A stretch of 64,000 nucleotides of DNA from Neonectria sp. B-13. Lineage: Eukaryota > Ascomycota > Sordariomycetes > Hypocreales > Nectriaceae. Positions within the stretch are counted from its first letter, which is position 1. The number at the start of each line of letters is the position of its first letter. Both the position numbers and the translations under genes were made by a program. This document shows, piece after piece, positions 33,879 through 45,224 of the stretch. The notes beneath the pieces are model-generated. The model saw only the letters and a list, made by a program, of their open reading frames with translations, did no database searches and was not told the DNA's origin. The stretch lies in the NCBI GenBank assembly GCA_002682825.1, contig NOKP01000006.1, positions 1,860,001 through 1,924,000 of the forward strand, given 5' to 3'.

Positions 33879-36800
33879 AGCATGCCCTGTCGGGGAACCG
33901 AGTGGGAAAGGCGAAGAGCAGTGCTGCGACGGGAGCGCAACAAGGAGAGTGCGTCGTGAGGCGCAAAAGGCGATGCGATGCGCTGCGCGAAGTTGCGAGA
34001 ATGCGACGGAATGATCGGGCGCACGGGTACAGCGGGTGCCGGTGCTGGGGCGCTGGGGCGCTGGGCGTTGGGCGTTGGGTGGTGCAAGGCTGACGTAACC
34101 AGGCTCGCTTGCAGGTCGGACGATCGGAGTCGGGCGCAGCAGGCAAAGGGGGTGATGATGTGGCCCTCAAACAGGCCAGAAACGGGGGGGTTTTGGGGCG
34201 GCCAGCAACGACAGCGACAAGGGCCTAGGCAGACAAAAGCGAGGCGAGAAGAGAGAAGGGAAAGGGGATGTGATCGAGCGCTAGCGAAAGCCTCGGATCG
34301 TGATCTCTGGATGGCAGAGAGCTTTGGGTGAAGGAGAGAGAGTGTGTGTACTCAGGCAAGGCGAGAAGGGAGCGTGTAAGAGGGAAGATGGTGAAATGAG
34401 GGAGCGAGGGAAAGCAGGAAATGGGAAAATGGGGTTTGCAGGTGCAAGTGCAAGTGCGAGGGCGAGTGTGCAAATGCAAGAGCCAGGCGCAAAGGAAGGT
34501 GCGAAGAGGAAGGAGGGGAAATGCGTAATGCGTGTTGGGGCCGTCAAGTAAAGTCAAAAGGGGACGGAGGGAGAGGCCGTGGCAGTGAGTGGCAGCGAGT
34601 GAGTGAGTGGCAGTGGCCGTGGCCGTGGCACAGACAAACGCAGCTCGATTTGACCGATTGATCGATTGATGACTGCCAAACAGACGTGATTGAGTGATTG
34701 TTTGAGCGACCCGTCCGCCCCCGACGGCCTGAGGCGACGCCGGTCAGCGGGCTGGCGGCGGGCCAGGCGGGCGCCTGGGATTGCTGGGGGGGAGATTGTT
34801 TTGGGGTGGTGGACCAGCAGCCAAGGCGCAAGGGGGGCGACGATTGCAACAGCTTACCCACTCAGCGCCCCCGGCGAGCCCACTCAGCACCCACTCAACA
34901 GGGCCCGGCGGGCTTCTCAGCGCTGGAACACGCTGTACCACACGCTAGAGCCAAGTCGCCCAGCGCCCAATGAGACTGGATGGCCGCCCCCCCAAAGCAA
35001 CCCATGTCTGGGTGGGTGGTGAGGTGAGAGTGGCACACCAGAGTTGGCAGGACTCGTTGCCTCGTCTAGACGGGAGCATGGAAATAGTGCATCAATGTGC
35101 CTCCACTTGGGTGTGTGCCAGCAGGAGGCAGACAGAGCGGGGTGCAGACTCGCACTCACTGGACAGCGTCCTTCACAAGTCAATCAGGCAGGCAGCCTTC
35201 TGCCGAGGTGCGTGCGGTGGCCGGCCAACAGCATGACTGATGGCTGTAAATTCACGACATGCACAGTTACAGAACAGAGCTACGGTAGGCGATCCGGCGT
35301 CGAGCAACCTAGCAGCCTGCTACCTAACTCGCCAAATAGTCCAGGGGTACGCTGGTATCAAAGTGTATCGTACAGCACTATCTGCTTCGAGGGTCAGGGG
35401 TGGGTACCTGTTTTTGTTGGTGTGCTGAGTGCTTCCATGGTAGTACTTAGTCTACCCAGCTAGGTACCTTACGGATACCAACTGCCGCTACGAAGCACAG
35501 CATGGCACGGCCTGATGGATCCAGATTATATCGGTCACTTGCCCCGAGCGCACGTCCAACAATGGATCAAAGTCCACCTGTGCTACCAAGGTTCGCATCG
35601 TGAGCAAGGCCTTGGACATACCACCAAGAGCTCCGAGTACGAATACATACTGCAGGTACTTATCGACGTGGTGCTCTCCCGCAAAACAATACCGGGATGT
35701 ACTGCAGGTATCCGCGACCCTTACGCTTCGATATCGCAGTTGCCCTAGTGTAAGACAAGAGTCAGTCGGCTGCTGCGAGGGCATGGACTGTGGAGGGCCA
35801 TTGCGAGAAAGATTGCCTATGAGAGGTCAGAGAGCCAGCCGTGGTGCATTTCAGTCACAGCCTAATGGCTCGAGGACGAAGCAAACTTATGTACGCCTCC
35901 GCTCTATCCAAGCCGGCGCAGGAGTAAGGCTTGAGGCAAAAGCATAATTGGCTTTCATTCCAGATCCCGAGGAAGACATACCTGCAAGGTACCTCTGTGC
36001 CCCGATACCAACACCAACACCAACACCAACAACCTAAGAAGGCCTGAATCAACAAACAATAACTAATTAACAAGCGCTTACCTGCTGCACTCCTCCCGGC
36101 TCATGCAACCTTCCTAACTTCGCTTCCTCAGCTCATGCCACCTCTCATCAATCAGCCGTCGCTTGCGCTTGTCAATAATTCCTCCAGTTGGTGCAGGTAC
36201 AGCGATTCCACGTCTAACAGTGCGACCATGCCATGACACACTCAGCTTGAAGGGAGGGTGTGGGGCACGCCTTGGTGAGTCGCTGCAGCCACAACAATCA
36301 CGCCCCACTTGGTCATCACTCTTGAACACTATTAATGCGATACATTGACACGAAGAGGAAACTCTCAGACTCCAATTCTTCGTTGGCGTGGCACGACTTT
36401 GACTGGGCGCCCTAACGGCGGGATCAAGCCTCGCGAGCCGCAGGGCCCAAGCTCCCAGCTGCCTCTCGAGAGCTGGTCGGCTCGTATCGTGCTATCGTCA
36501 CTGCTCCACCGGCCGCATCCCAACTCCGGGGAGCAAACCGGATGGCTGGCCTTAGCTCCCACAGCATGCAGGGCGTCGCTTGGTTCCATGTTAGTGTAAG
36601 TAGACTGAGATTTTGACTTGGTTTGAGATGCCTCTGGCGGAACCTCTCCCCGCCCCACTGACTGTCGTCTTGGACTCATCATCTATTTCGTCATTAAAGC
36701 GGGCGCCCCAGCAACTCGCTATCCTCGACTCCTCGTCAGGGCCACCGCCTATGCGAGCATGGATGAGATTCAATGCCGAGCGACCAGCAAGCGAAAGCAG

Positions 36801-37519
36801 AGCAATGCTGAGGCCATTACGCTTTATCAAATGAGGGGTGGGATGCTGTAGATAAGAGCACCAGCCTACCACTTGTGCTGGTTGTTAGTATCGACTTAAA
36901 GCTCAGGCATTTCCGGGCGAACTAGCGCAGAGACACAAGCCCGTAACGTAAAGCTTACTCCATCGGGCCGAAGCTGAGCTCGGATCACGTGATCGAAGGC
37001 ACCTTGGAGCTTCCCACGTGCTTGCTGAGTCTCGAACAGCCAGAGCGCAAGAGAAGTTGGGGCAGGACTGACTGGAGTTAGGGCCTGAATGAGTCTACCC
37101 ACGATGAGTTCTCGATATTAGTTGAGTTTATTTAGTTATTGCATTATGTCACGGATAGTTGGCTTGTGGAAAATAATATCAATTCCCCAAATGAATCTAT
37201 GAGATTGAATATCTTCAACTGAGGGTTCCAATGCAAAAAATAACTTCAAGTTTGCAGGCATGTATGTCGCGCTTGGAAACCCGAAGCCAGTTTCAAATAA
37301 GAGCATCGACAGACCGATTTTATATAATCTCACCTCATAAAAACTCGTTTTCGAACATCTTGGTAGGTTACGGAGCGCATCTCTCACTTGATATTTCATG
37401 TTAAGGACCATGCATGAGTAGGCAGTCTGCCGTGCCAAGCCGAACCCCAGACGATCCACACCTTTTCTTTTCCCCCACAACCACCACTCGCAGCTTTCTT
37501 CCTTCTCCCCCAAGCCAAT
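33879..37519. other. Long divergent intergenic region (AHC1-like / Alba-like)
   Basis: This 3.6 kb stretch has no supported gene. The 34.2-34.6 kb part is purine-rich on the plus strand, with a degenerate GTGCAAGTGCAAGTGCGAG repeat near 34440-34480, so the minus-strand leader of the AHC1-like gene is pyrimidine-rich. A hexamer repeat lies at 36007-36033. Frames at 36365-36872 on the minus strand resemble no family I know. Confidence 0.5.
36007..36033. repeat. ACCAAC hexamer microsatellite
   Basis: About four and a half tandem copies of ACCAAC in an intergenic region. Confidence 0.8.
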
Positions 37520-38152
37520 ATGCCCGCCCCGAGCCGCGACCATGACTCCGGCAAGAGAAAACATGCGACAAACCCTTCCAAAGACGCCGGCGGCTCAAAG
37601 CGAGTCCGAACGAAAGACGCACAACCCGCGAACCCATCCCTCATAAGGCCCCACGAATCCGTCCTCGCAGAGCTTGCGCCCAAGTACGACGTCCTCGCCG
37701 CCTCCGTTATCTCGTCCACCCAGATCCGCAAACGCGTCACGTACATCGCCGGTCATCTCCTGGCCCAGGCAGAGAAGCCGCGACTGGCGTTGTTGTATGC
37801 TCGGACCGCGGATGTGTGCAAGTTGATCACCGTGGTGGAGCAGTGCAAGAGAGTCCTCCGCGACGAGGGCAAGGCATGGTATCAATACAACCAGCTATTC
37901 GACCTACCAGAGGAGCCCAGAAAACAAGAGGCTGTGGAAGAGACTAGGCTAGGGAAGGGAGCGGATGAGGACGAGGACGAGGACAGCGACGACTTCGAGG
38001 TCATGCATAGTCGGTTCGAAGATGCTGTTCTGCCCCCACGTTCCTCCAATTCTGTCAAGTCTATGCGAGTCTTCTTGTCAATTGCTCCCGTCCCCGAGCT
38101 CAGGTCGAAAAAGGGCATCACAGTCCAGTTCAAAGAAGAGAGCAAGGCATGA
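37520..38152 (+). CDS. Alba-like nucleic-acid-binding protein
   Basis: This intronless gene encodes 210 residues with an Alba-type fold, related to RNA-binding proteins such as the Pop6/Pop7 and Rpp20/Rpp25 subunits of RNase P/MRP. The domain lies at about 40-135: KYDVLAASVISSTQIRKRVTY, then RLALLYARTADVCKLITVVEQ and AWYQYNQLFDLP. The N-terminus is basic and disordered (SGKRKHATNPSK). An acidic run DEDEDEDSDD follows the domain. The start has context AATATGC. Whether it binds RNA of RNase P/MRP or other RNA or DNA cannot be told from the sequence. Confidence 0.8.
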   Translation: MPAPSRDHDSGKRKHATNPSKDAGGSKRVRTKDAQPANPSLIRPHESVLAELAPKYDVLAASVISSTQIRKRVTYIAGHLLAQAEKPRLALLYARTADVCKLITVVEQCKRVLRDEGKAWYQYNQLFDLPEEPRKQEAVEETRLGKGADEDEDEDSDDFEVMHSRFEDAVLPPRSSNSVKSMRVFLSIAPVPELRSKKGITVQFKEESKA

Positions 38153-38535
38153 GAGAACAATATTGGACGAGCTGGGAAAGCCCACGGCGTGCGGGCCGAA
38201 AGTTCTTGGCGACAGGACCCAAAGAGACACCTCGGCATGGTAGGCGTTGGAAGATAATTGCATGGTTTGTAGGCCTGAGAACAGAGCCTTTATGAGATAC
38301 CCAATTTATGGAACGCAACATCCGGTTTTTGCTTGTATGGATTTGGAACTAGAATACCCAATGCCCGAAACTCATGACACCCCGGCACGAACGCCAATCG
38401 ACCACAAATGATATCCAGAACGAATCAATCCTCTCCTATCCTCCCAATCCAATCAGTCCGTCTCTCCTCCCTAATCAACATGTCCTCAGTCTTAGCCCCG
38501 TAGAGTAAACTTGTAGACGGAATTATGGTCGAAAT
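38153..38535. other. Convergent 3' flanks of the Alba-like gene and vtc1
   Basis: About 380 bp lie between facing stop codons. No gene signal is seen. Confidence 0.5.
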
Positions 38536-39013
38536 TTAGTTGCCGTTCTTCTTGGACTGCTCGGTGATGCGCAGGACAAAGTTAACCACCACAGCGAGCA
38601 GCAGAATGATGGCCAAGAAGGTAGGACCGAATCGGTCGTCGAAGCCCGCCTGTCCCCTCATACGAATCGACTTGGCTCTCCAGTGGTAGGTCACGAGAGC
38701 GTACAGCATTGTCAACATGGCGACGCCGGTGAACAGAAACGCCGAGATGAAGGCGACGCGATCACCAAAGTTCAGCATGCCAATGGCGAGGGCACCTAGG
38801 ATGACGGTGAAGTTGAGCCATGATAGGAAGGTTCGCTCGTTTGCGAAGAAGACCTTGGGCTCGACACGGGTGGGCAGGGCGATGCGCTTGCCTATGACTA
38901 TGTTAATCAAACCCCACGAGCAAGGAGGACTGGCCCATTGGCCTTTTGCCAGCATGGCATGGGGTATGGAATTACGGACCAGGAGCGGTCTGGAGAAGAG
39001 GCTGAGAAGACAT
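38536..39013 (-). CDS. vtc1: Vacuolar transporter chaperone subunit Vtc1
   Basis: Vtc1 is the small membrane subunit of the VTC complex, which makes polyphosphate and moves it into the vacuole. Exon 1 is 39013-38980 ([12 protein letters not shown]) and exon 2 is 38891-38536, giving 129 residues, the normal size. The splice joins to [28 protein letters not shown], the hallmark DUF202/VTC1 stretch. Three transmembrane helices follow ([53 protein letters not shown]). The intron donor is GTCCGT, weak but needed to keep the frame. Another VTC-linked protein, the SPX membrane protein, is encoded at 60.1 kb. Confidence 0.92.
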
Positions 39014-39771
39014 GTTGCGAGTGGTGAGAGAGGTGATGCGCGAGGGTTTCCGAGGTTACGTGCGACGAATAGCGCGCGGTCGAGAGAACTTGAGTAAATC
39101 TGCCGGGGCCCAAGTAAAGGAAATTACGTCTGTTCGATGGATGAAATGCGTGGTATCTCAGCTGCGATGCCTGCAATTGAATAGCTGGAGTATTTGTGTG
39201 TGCGGGTGGGCGTTGGAGGAGTCGTCGAGTAGTGGGATAAAAGAGCAAAGTTGTACTGCCAGAGGGAAGAGCTCGTATGGTGGCCGTGGACGGGCCGTGA
39301 TTGTCAGTACTAACATTGCTCAGGCCTCAGGGATAGCACCTGCCCCACAGACAAGCGCAAAGGGAGAGCGCACGTGGGCCGATTGGTTGGCCTCGGGTCA
39401 CGTGCGGTTGCCCCGCGCCCGCGGAATGCACTCCGATGCAGCGCCCGAAGGGGAAAGACACCAGGCACAAACGGTCCAAACAACGATAGCATATTATCGA
39501 CTGGTCTGCACGGTTGACAAGCTTCCTTGAGCTGCACGTGAGTATCGCGAGTCCTAGATCCCCGGGGTGTCTGTGCCAATGTGCCTAGGTGTGCATGAAC
39601 GTAGAGATGATGCTAAATGATGTTTTTTTTTTGGGGTCGTGCATAGTCCGATTCCCGATAACGACGTGACGATTCGACGCCTCAACATTGTTTGTTTACC
39701 GACTCTTTTCCTGAACCACGCCATCAACTTCAACCTTCCATCTCCACCTGCCAACCTCACCAACCTTCAAA
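39014..39771. promoter_or_regulatory. Divergent promoter region (vtc1 / Tctex)
   Basis: About 760 bp lie between divergent starts. CACGTGGGC (39373) and CACGTG (39401, 39535) occur in it. The core CACGTG is the E-box bound by Pho4-type regulators, which in yeast control VTC genes under phosphate starvation. This is suggestive because vtc1 is one of the flanking genes, but it is not proof. Confidence 0.45.
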
Positions 39772-40451
39772 ATGGCTACTCCTGTACGGGCATCAGCGAC
39801 ACGCTTCCTCCTTTTCGAGGGCGCATTATGCTAATAGTACTCGTAGCCTATCCCCTTCAACCGCCTCAAGCAGATTGCCACTGATGTACGCCGTCCCCCC
39901 GTTGTTTGTTTACCGCCTCGGTCGACGCAATCCGCCCCTATGACACGCCCATGCTAATTCGATTCCGTTCAGGCCTGCACCAACGCCATCGGCAGTGCTG
40001 AGTTCTACGACCATGCAAAGACTGAGCAGTGGAACTCGACCATCATCGTGAGTGGAACATGGCCGCCCTCTCCCTCTCCCTCGCAATACGTTAACCCTCG
40101 ACCCAGAGCTCCGTCCTGAAGGCTGTCATCTCCGAGTCGACCCCCCAGGGCGCCGCTGCCCCCTCGTTCAAGTTCGCCTGCAACAGCACCATCGTCCAGC
40201 ACCTCGTCCCCACATCCGCCCTGAACAAGGCCCGTGGAGGAACCGAGACCCAGTCCGAGGAGCCTCACGTTTCTACCAGCACCGAGGCCACCGCCACCGA
40301 CGGCAAGCCCCACGTCGGCCGACGAGGAATGCACAGCGCGACTGGCGCGTACTGGGATGAGAAGAAGGACGGCATGTGGACCTACAAGTTCGACGGCGGC
40401 GAGGGCAAGGGCCTCGACGTGGTCGTCATGCTCATCTGGGTCGCCATCTAA
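39772..40451 (+). CDS. Tctex-1-type dynein light chain
   Basis: This is a light chain of cytoplasmic dynein of the Tctex1/DYNLT family, which binds the intermediate chain and some cargo. Four exons are inferred: 39772-39783, 39847-39885, 39973-40047 and 40107-40451, giving 156 residues. The first exon encodes only MATP. Introns are 63, 87 and 59 nt, all at codon boundaries. Family features are LKQIATDACTNAIGSAEFYDHAKTE, NSTIISSVLKAVI, FKFACNSTIVQ, GAYWDEKKDGMWTYKF and VVMLIWVAI at the C-terminus. A low-complexity insert (ARGGTETQSEEPHVSTSTEA) splits the domain, as in other filamentous fungi. Of the four exons, the 12-nt first one is the least certain. Confidence 0.88.
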
Positions 40452-43400
40452 TTGATGATGGCTTGGACAGCTCGGAACCTAACACACCAGTCTACTTCGG
40501 CGGAGAGCATTCCTTCCGGGCATGGATAGTTCCAGTTCACCTGTGGCGTTTAGGAACCTGGGAAGCGTGACATTGAGAATGCGAAGGAAATGAACGAGCT
40601 TCCGGTTAAGCTATCTGCCCGACATTAGTGTTTTTGCAGGCCTTGGTTGTACATATTCGCTGGTGTTGACAATCTGATGCCACATTCGCTGGCTTGCTCA
40701 ACTGTTGCTCGTCCCATCTCTTCGTTGGAGAGACTCAGGCGACCTCGCGACTAAAACACCATTGTTACGGTTCTCGGGTCCACATTCTGGAGGTGAAATG
40801 AGTAAATGTGTAGAAAAGTAGCATGGTACTATTCTCGAATCACGGTCAGTCACCGACAAATGAAAATACATTTGCTAGTGTCGTATGGGATTTGAAAGTT
40901 TTCGATGTCGTCTTCTGTGCAGCCTGCCTAGATGTAGGCTAAAACCTCCTTAGCTCACGACGTATCGTTCACTCCAATCAACTCTCAGAAGGAATTAGAT
41001 ATGTGCTGGCGATGATATCAGACTCGTGTTCGGCATAGACTGTTGTGAATTTGATGTTTCTTAGTTGACTATGCTACCCCTTTTCTTGACGGCTTGTGCT
41101 CCGATAAATCTCACGGTCCATCACATATCAGCGGCCACGTATGTGGTCGCTGTAGGGTAAGTAAGACTCAACAAAATCACCCGTTCAAGATTGATGAAGA
41201 CGGAGTGATGCTATATTAGCTTAGAAATGCTATGGTAGATGACTTTCGAATATTTAGTATTTCTCATTTCATGTATTTATTTGCGCGGTGGACACTCCTG
41301 TTTGCTATTTTTAGGTGTGTAGCTTTTCAAGAGGTCATATATGATTTTGTCAAAGTATTAACAACTTTCGGGATGGATAGCGACGCGGAGAAATAAGCTA
41401 GGAACTGAATCAGATAAAACAACGTGTATATCGGAGGTCATACACACATCACAAGTCATCTGGTGCTAGTTAAATTACTTGTTTCAAAGTCCTTTGCTTT
41501 TTGTCAATATTATCTCGTAGCTAGAAGCAGCACGATAATACCACACGACGTAGAACACATAGTACACCTAGCACTAAGAAGTCCGATTACTAGAATCCAG
41601 CAAGCTTCCTCAATACCTTATCTTGCATTGAACCCACAAGTTGAATTTGTTGAACATGAGTTATAAGAGAAGCTTCGGGTAGGTGGCAATAGGGAACCTA
41701 AGGCCGTCCATGAAATCAAGACGGCGTTAGTAACATTGTCCCTCAGAATATATCTCATGTAGGGATGCGGTTTAGAAAAGGGACATCGTCATCTACGGAA
41801 GGTCGTGGATGGATACGGACAGTCAGGCTTCCCGGTGGCCCGTTATCATCAACCGAGAAGCGCCGGGAATGCTACCTTGTTTTACCAAGGTAAAAATGCG
41901 TGTTGAGGAGGTAGGCAAATAATCATATCATTATATCATGCATACTTAAGTTGTAAAGTGTCCAAGTTGTATCCGTCAGGCGCCTGCACCACGGCAGATG
42001 TGACAATGCATCGTGTGTTGATGATTGCCACCGCATCCACTCGGGCCTGGACGTATCGACGGACCGGATGCTTAATATGCCCTAACCACCGAGTGCCTAC
42101 GTGGAGTTACCCGATGTGCAGCAGCGTAGTCTAGCAGCCTGAACAGGGGTCGTGGTTGTTCCGTGTGATACAGATAAGTTCGTACGGACCAACCAGCTCA
42201 TGAGCCTCACTTGTCTCCTGCGGCCGCCTAGGTGAAATCTCAGGCTAGGAGATGCATCTTGGGGCGTTTCCAAAACTGGTATTCCGGGAAGAAGAGTTGA
42301 TGCAAGTATTGCCTGACTCGCATGTCAAACTCGCATCTCCAGGAGGCGGTCAGTCTGGGCGATTCAAGATGGCGACATCCTGGGACAATGGAGTCCCCCG
42401 GGAGGCTGCTCAATGTCCACGAGTTCAAGTGGTAGCAGGGGTTGTAACATCTGTTTACGGAGATGCCTTGTTATTCCTTGACAGTTGGTAGGAAGGTTGG
42501 TGTGGTTTTCACAGAGGAGACGAGTATCAGGAGATGCAGCCACGTGATGCTGATATGGGTTAGGAGGAAGCCGCTGATGTAGCCGGACCTCAACACCAAA
42601 CTCACTCTCCAAATACTTGATTAGAGCACGATGATGAAATCCATCAGCGCATGGCCTTGCATTGAATCAAAGTGCATGTTTTACAGTACTCTTTGAGGAA
42701 GGATGGCATGCGAGTGTGCGGGCCGTCCCTCGTTCAACATTGGGTATCCAATGTTTGGTGTGCCCACCACCCCCGACGATGGGGACTCGTCGTGGTTACG
42801 AAGTAGCAGGTTATCGAGAGGGGTCTGTGCTTCTGGCGTCACATCTATCACTATCGTGAATCGCCGCCGCCATCTAGGCAGCTCTATTTCGACAACATCA
42901 CGGGGATACCGTGCACCGCGGGCATCGCTCGAAAGCGATAGGGCGCACGGAGCGAACGCCCGTTGCGGCGGCAGACGATGACCTCTCTTACGACCCGATG
43001 GTGGCACCATGCACGGTTGCATGGATGAGACGGAGAGCACATTTTACCTGCCGCGTGGGGGCTTTCGACGACGCTATCAAGCAGTTGTGCCTTCTGCCTT
43101 CTGCCGCATCTCATCGGATCCGACGACGGCGGAGTTTGGGAGAAGAGACAACCAACAACACGGGATCGAGACTAGGTTTATGCACCTGCAGCCGTGGGGA
43201 GATGGGACGTGTTGGGATGGCACGAGCGTGGCACGGTTACTGTCACCAGCACGGCAAGGCATGGCAAGGCACGGCAAGGCATGGCATGGCACGGCATGGC
43301 ATAGCATGGCTGCAGAACGCACGACGGGATGGACGGGAGTGACGGACGGGCTGGATCACTGATGGATGGTTGACTCGCGGAACGGCCAGGCCAGGGACCA

Positions 43401-45224
43401 ACTCCCTCCTGCAGCGAGTGACCATCCATCCATTCTTGGCTTCTCCGAAAACAAGTCGGGCATCCCGACAAAGCGACTAAACCTGATTCGAGGCCCGGAC
43501 CCGAGTATCTTCTCGAAGTGTCTTGTCCTCGAGTTGAAAATTTTGCGTCCCCGAGAATGCATGACCAGAGCAGAGGCTGGCAACACTGGCGGTCGTCGCT
43601 TTCTCTATCTCTCTCGCAGGATCTTGGCCGAGGTGATCTTCGCGCTGTTAACCCTCCACACTACACTGGCACACAGACATCAAGCCAAGTGGAGTTCCGT
43701 CGACGACGCAACAGCTGGAGGACCCTGTTTCTGAAGATCGGCCCGCTTTGGGCGGGGTTCACCGGGCTCTTAGCTTTGTGGTGAGATGCATCGTCTCCAG
43801 AATGACGACTGGCGTGCCTCGCTAACGGTTCCGCAACGAGGATACCTGGTGTAACTCGGGCCTCGCCGTTGTGTGCCAACGTGCGTACAAACTCTTGTTG
43901 GTTCTTTTGGTCGTTCGGTTGCATTCTTCTGACGGCGTCACTGTTCTGTCGATGACATAGGGCCACGCCTACGGCGGCCTGTGGCATCTGTCATTTGGCG
44001 GGATTGCCCGATGCCATGTACGTACTCGTTTCGGCTCCTGGACGGAGCCGCACTCGGTTGTACCTGTTCTCGAGTTCAGGCCCGGGTTCAGGCTTGGGCT
44101 GGCTGGCTTGTACTTGGCTCGGTGCCTACCTGGTTTTGGGGGCGGTCTTGACTCTTCCCGGGTTCCCCCACATGACCATCTCGACACACGACAATCGACA
44201 ATCGGGTGGGGGAGAAGGCCGCCCGGCACGCGGTGCCCCGTCATACGATGTGTGTCGAGCAGCAAACCCGGGCCGGCGAGGCGAGAGAGAGCGTCTTCTT
44301 CCCCAGATCCACTGAAGTTCTTCGCTGGGGGAGCTGATGGTGATGCCATATGCCCCGGAGTTGCGGCTTTGTTCGTCTCCCGTTCTTGCCACCGTCGGCT
44401 CTCCACTGGCTCTGGCTCTCGCTCTCTCGCTCTCGAGTCAGGCGGCTCAGGCCCGGCATGCGCGGCAACCAGCGCCTTGGAGGGGCACCGGCGGCACGGC
44501 GTCGACGGTCGGCGCATCGCCATGTCAGATGGCCGGAGCAGGGACCAGGCTTGGACAGGGACAGGCCAGGCTAAGAGCCCACACTCTCCCTCCGTGCCTC
44601 GCACTTCCCCACTAGCGTTTGCCGGGCTTATCAGGTCTTGGCCTTCTGCTGTGAAGGGACCAGAATCGACCGGGGAACTGCCCTGAACGGACGCCCTGAA
44701 CGGGCCCGGTGACGACGGGAGATCTCGAATTGGTCCACGATGGGTCTTGGGTCTTGGGTCGGTTTTGGGTCTTGGACCCATCACACCACCCACCGCCGCT
44801 CGGTTTCCGACCGGCTCCTCCAGACCTCCACCATCGTCTCCTCAAGTTCTTTATAACCGCCCAAAACGTCGCCACTCGCGCATTTCCATCCCGGTTCTTG
44901 ATCGTCCAACTCAACACTGGCTTGACTTATACAGGACACCTGCTCATGAGCTTGCTAGTAAGGAACTCACCTCATCAATCATCCACCCAGAGACGCCGGT
45001 ATAACATCGTCAACGTAACTTAAAAAAAACCCTCCAAATCCTAGCGCGAATCCGTCACCGCTGGCCTCGCGCCCTGAATCAGAACAACTACTACAACCTC
45101 AATCCCTCGCTCCCTCGCTCCCTCGACCATAACACGGTTGGTGCCGGGATACAACTCAAACTACCCCAATCGGACAGGATCCTACCGACAAGACATATCA
45201 CTCGCCACTCCTCGTCAGCCCACA
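40452..45224. other. Gene-poor region of 4.8 kb, partly AT-rich
   Basis: No gene is supported here. The part from 40.9 to 42.0 kb is clearly AT-richer than the rest of the window and has only short frames. From 42.6 kb the sequence returns to GC-rich, with a GGC-based minisatellite at 43251-43310 and a GGTCTTG repeat hairpin at 44739-44782. Overlapping frames at 43.9-44.8 kb occur on both strands of GC-rich sequence and look non-coding. The last 150 bp are probably the leader of the F-box gene. Confidence 0.5.
43251..43310 (+). repeat. GGCAAGGCAT / GGCATGGCAC minisatellite
   Basis: About 60 bp of tandem five-base units (ACGGC, AAGGC, ATGGC) arranged in an imperfect higher-order pattern, in non-coding sequence. 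Confidence 0.85.

Noticed and set aside
36365..36872. Two overlapping minus-strand frames of about 100 codons that could be transposon remnants
   Set aside because: No transposase, reverse transcriptase or terminal repeats could be recognised, so a mobile element cannot be supported.
43969..44793. A 274-codon minus-strand frame overlapping a 192-codon plus-strand frame
   Set aside because: Both lie in GC-rich DNA where stop codons are rare on both strands. The translation is Pro/Arg/Ser-rich without domains, and repeats in it are simple.
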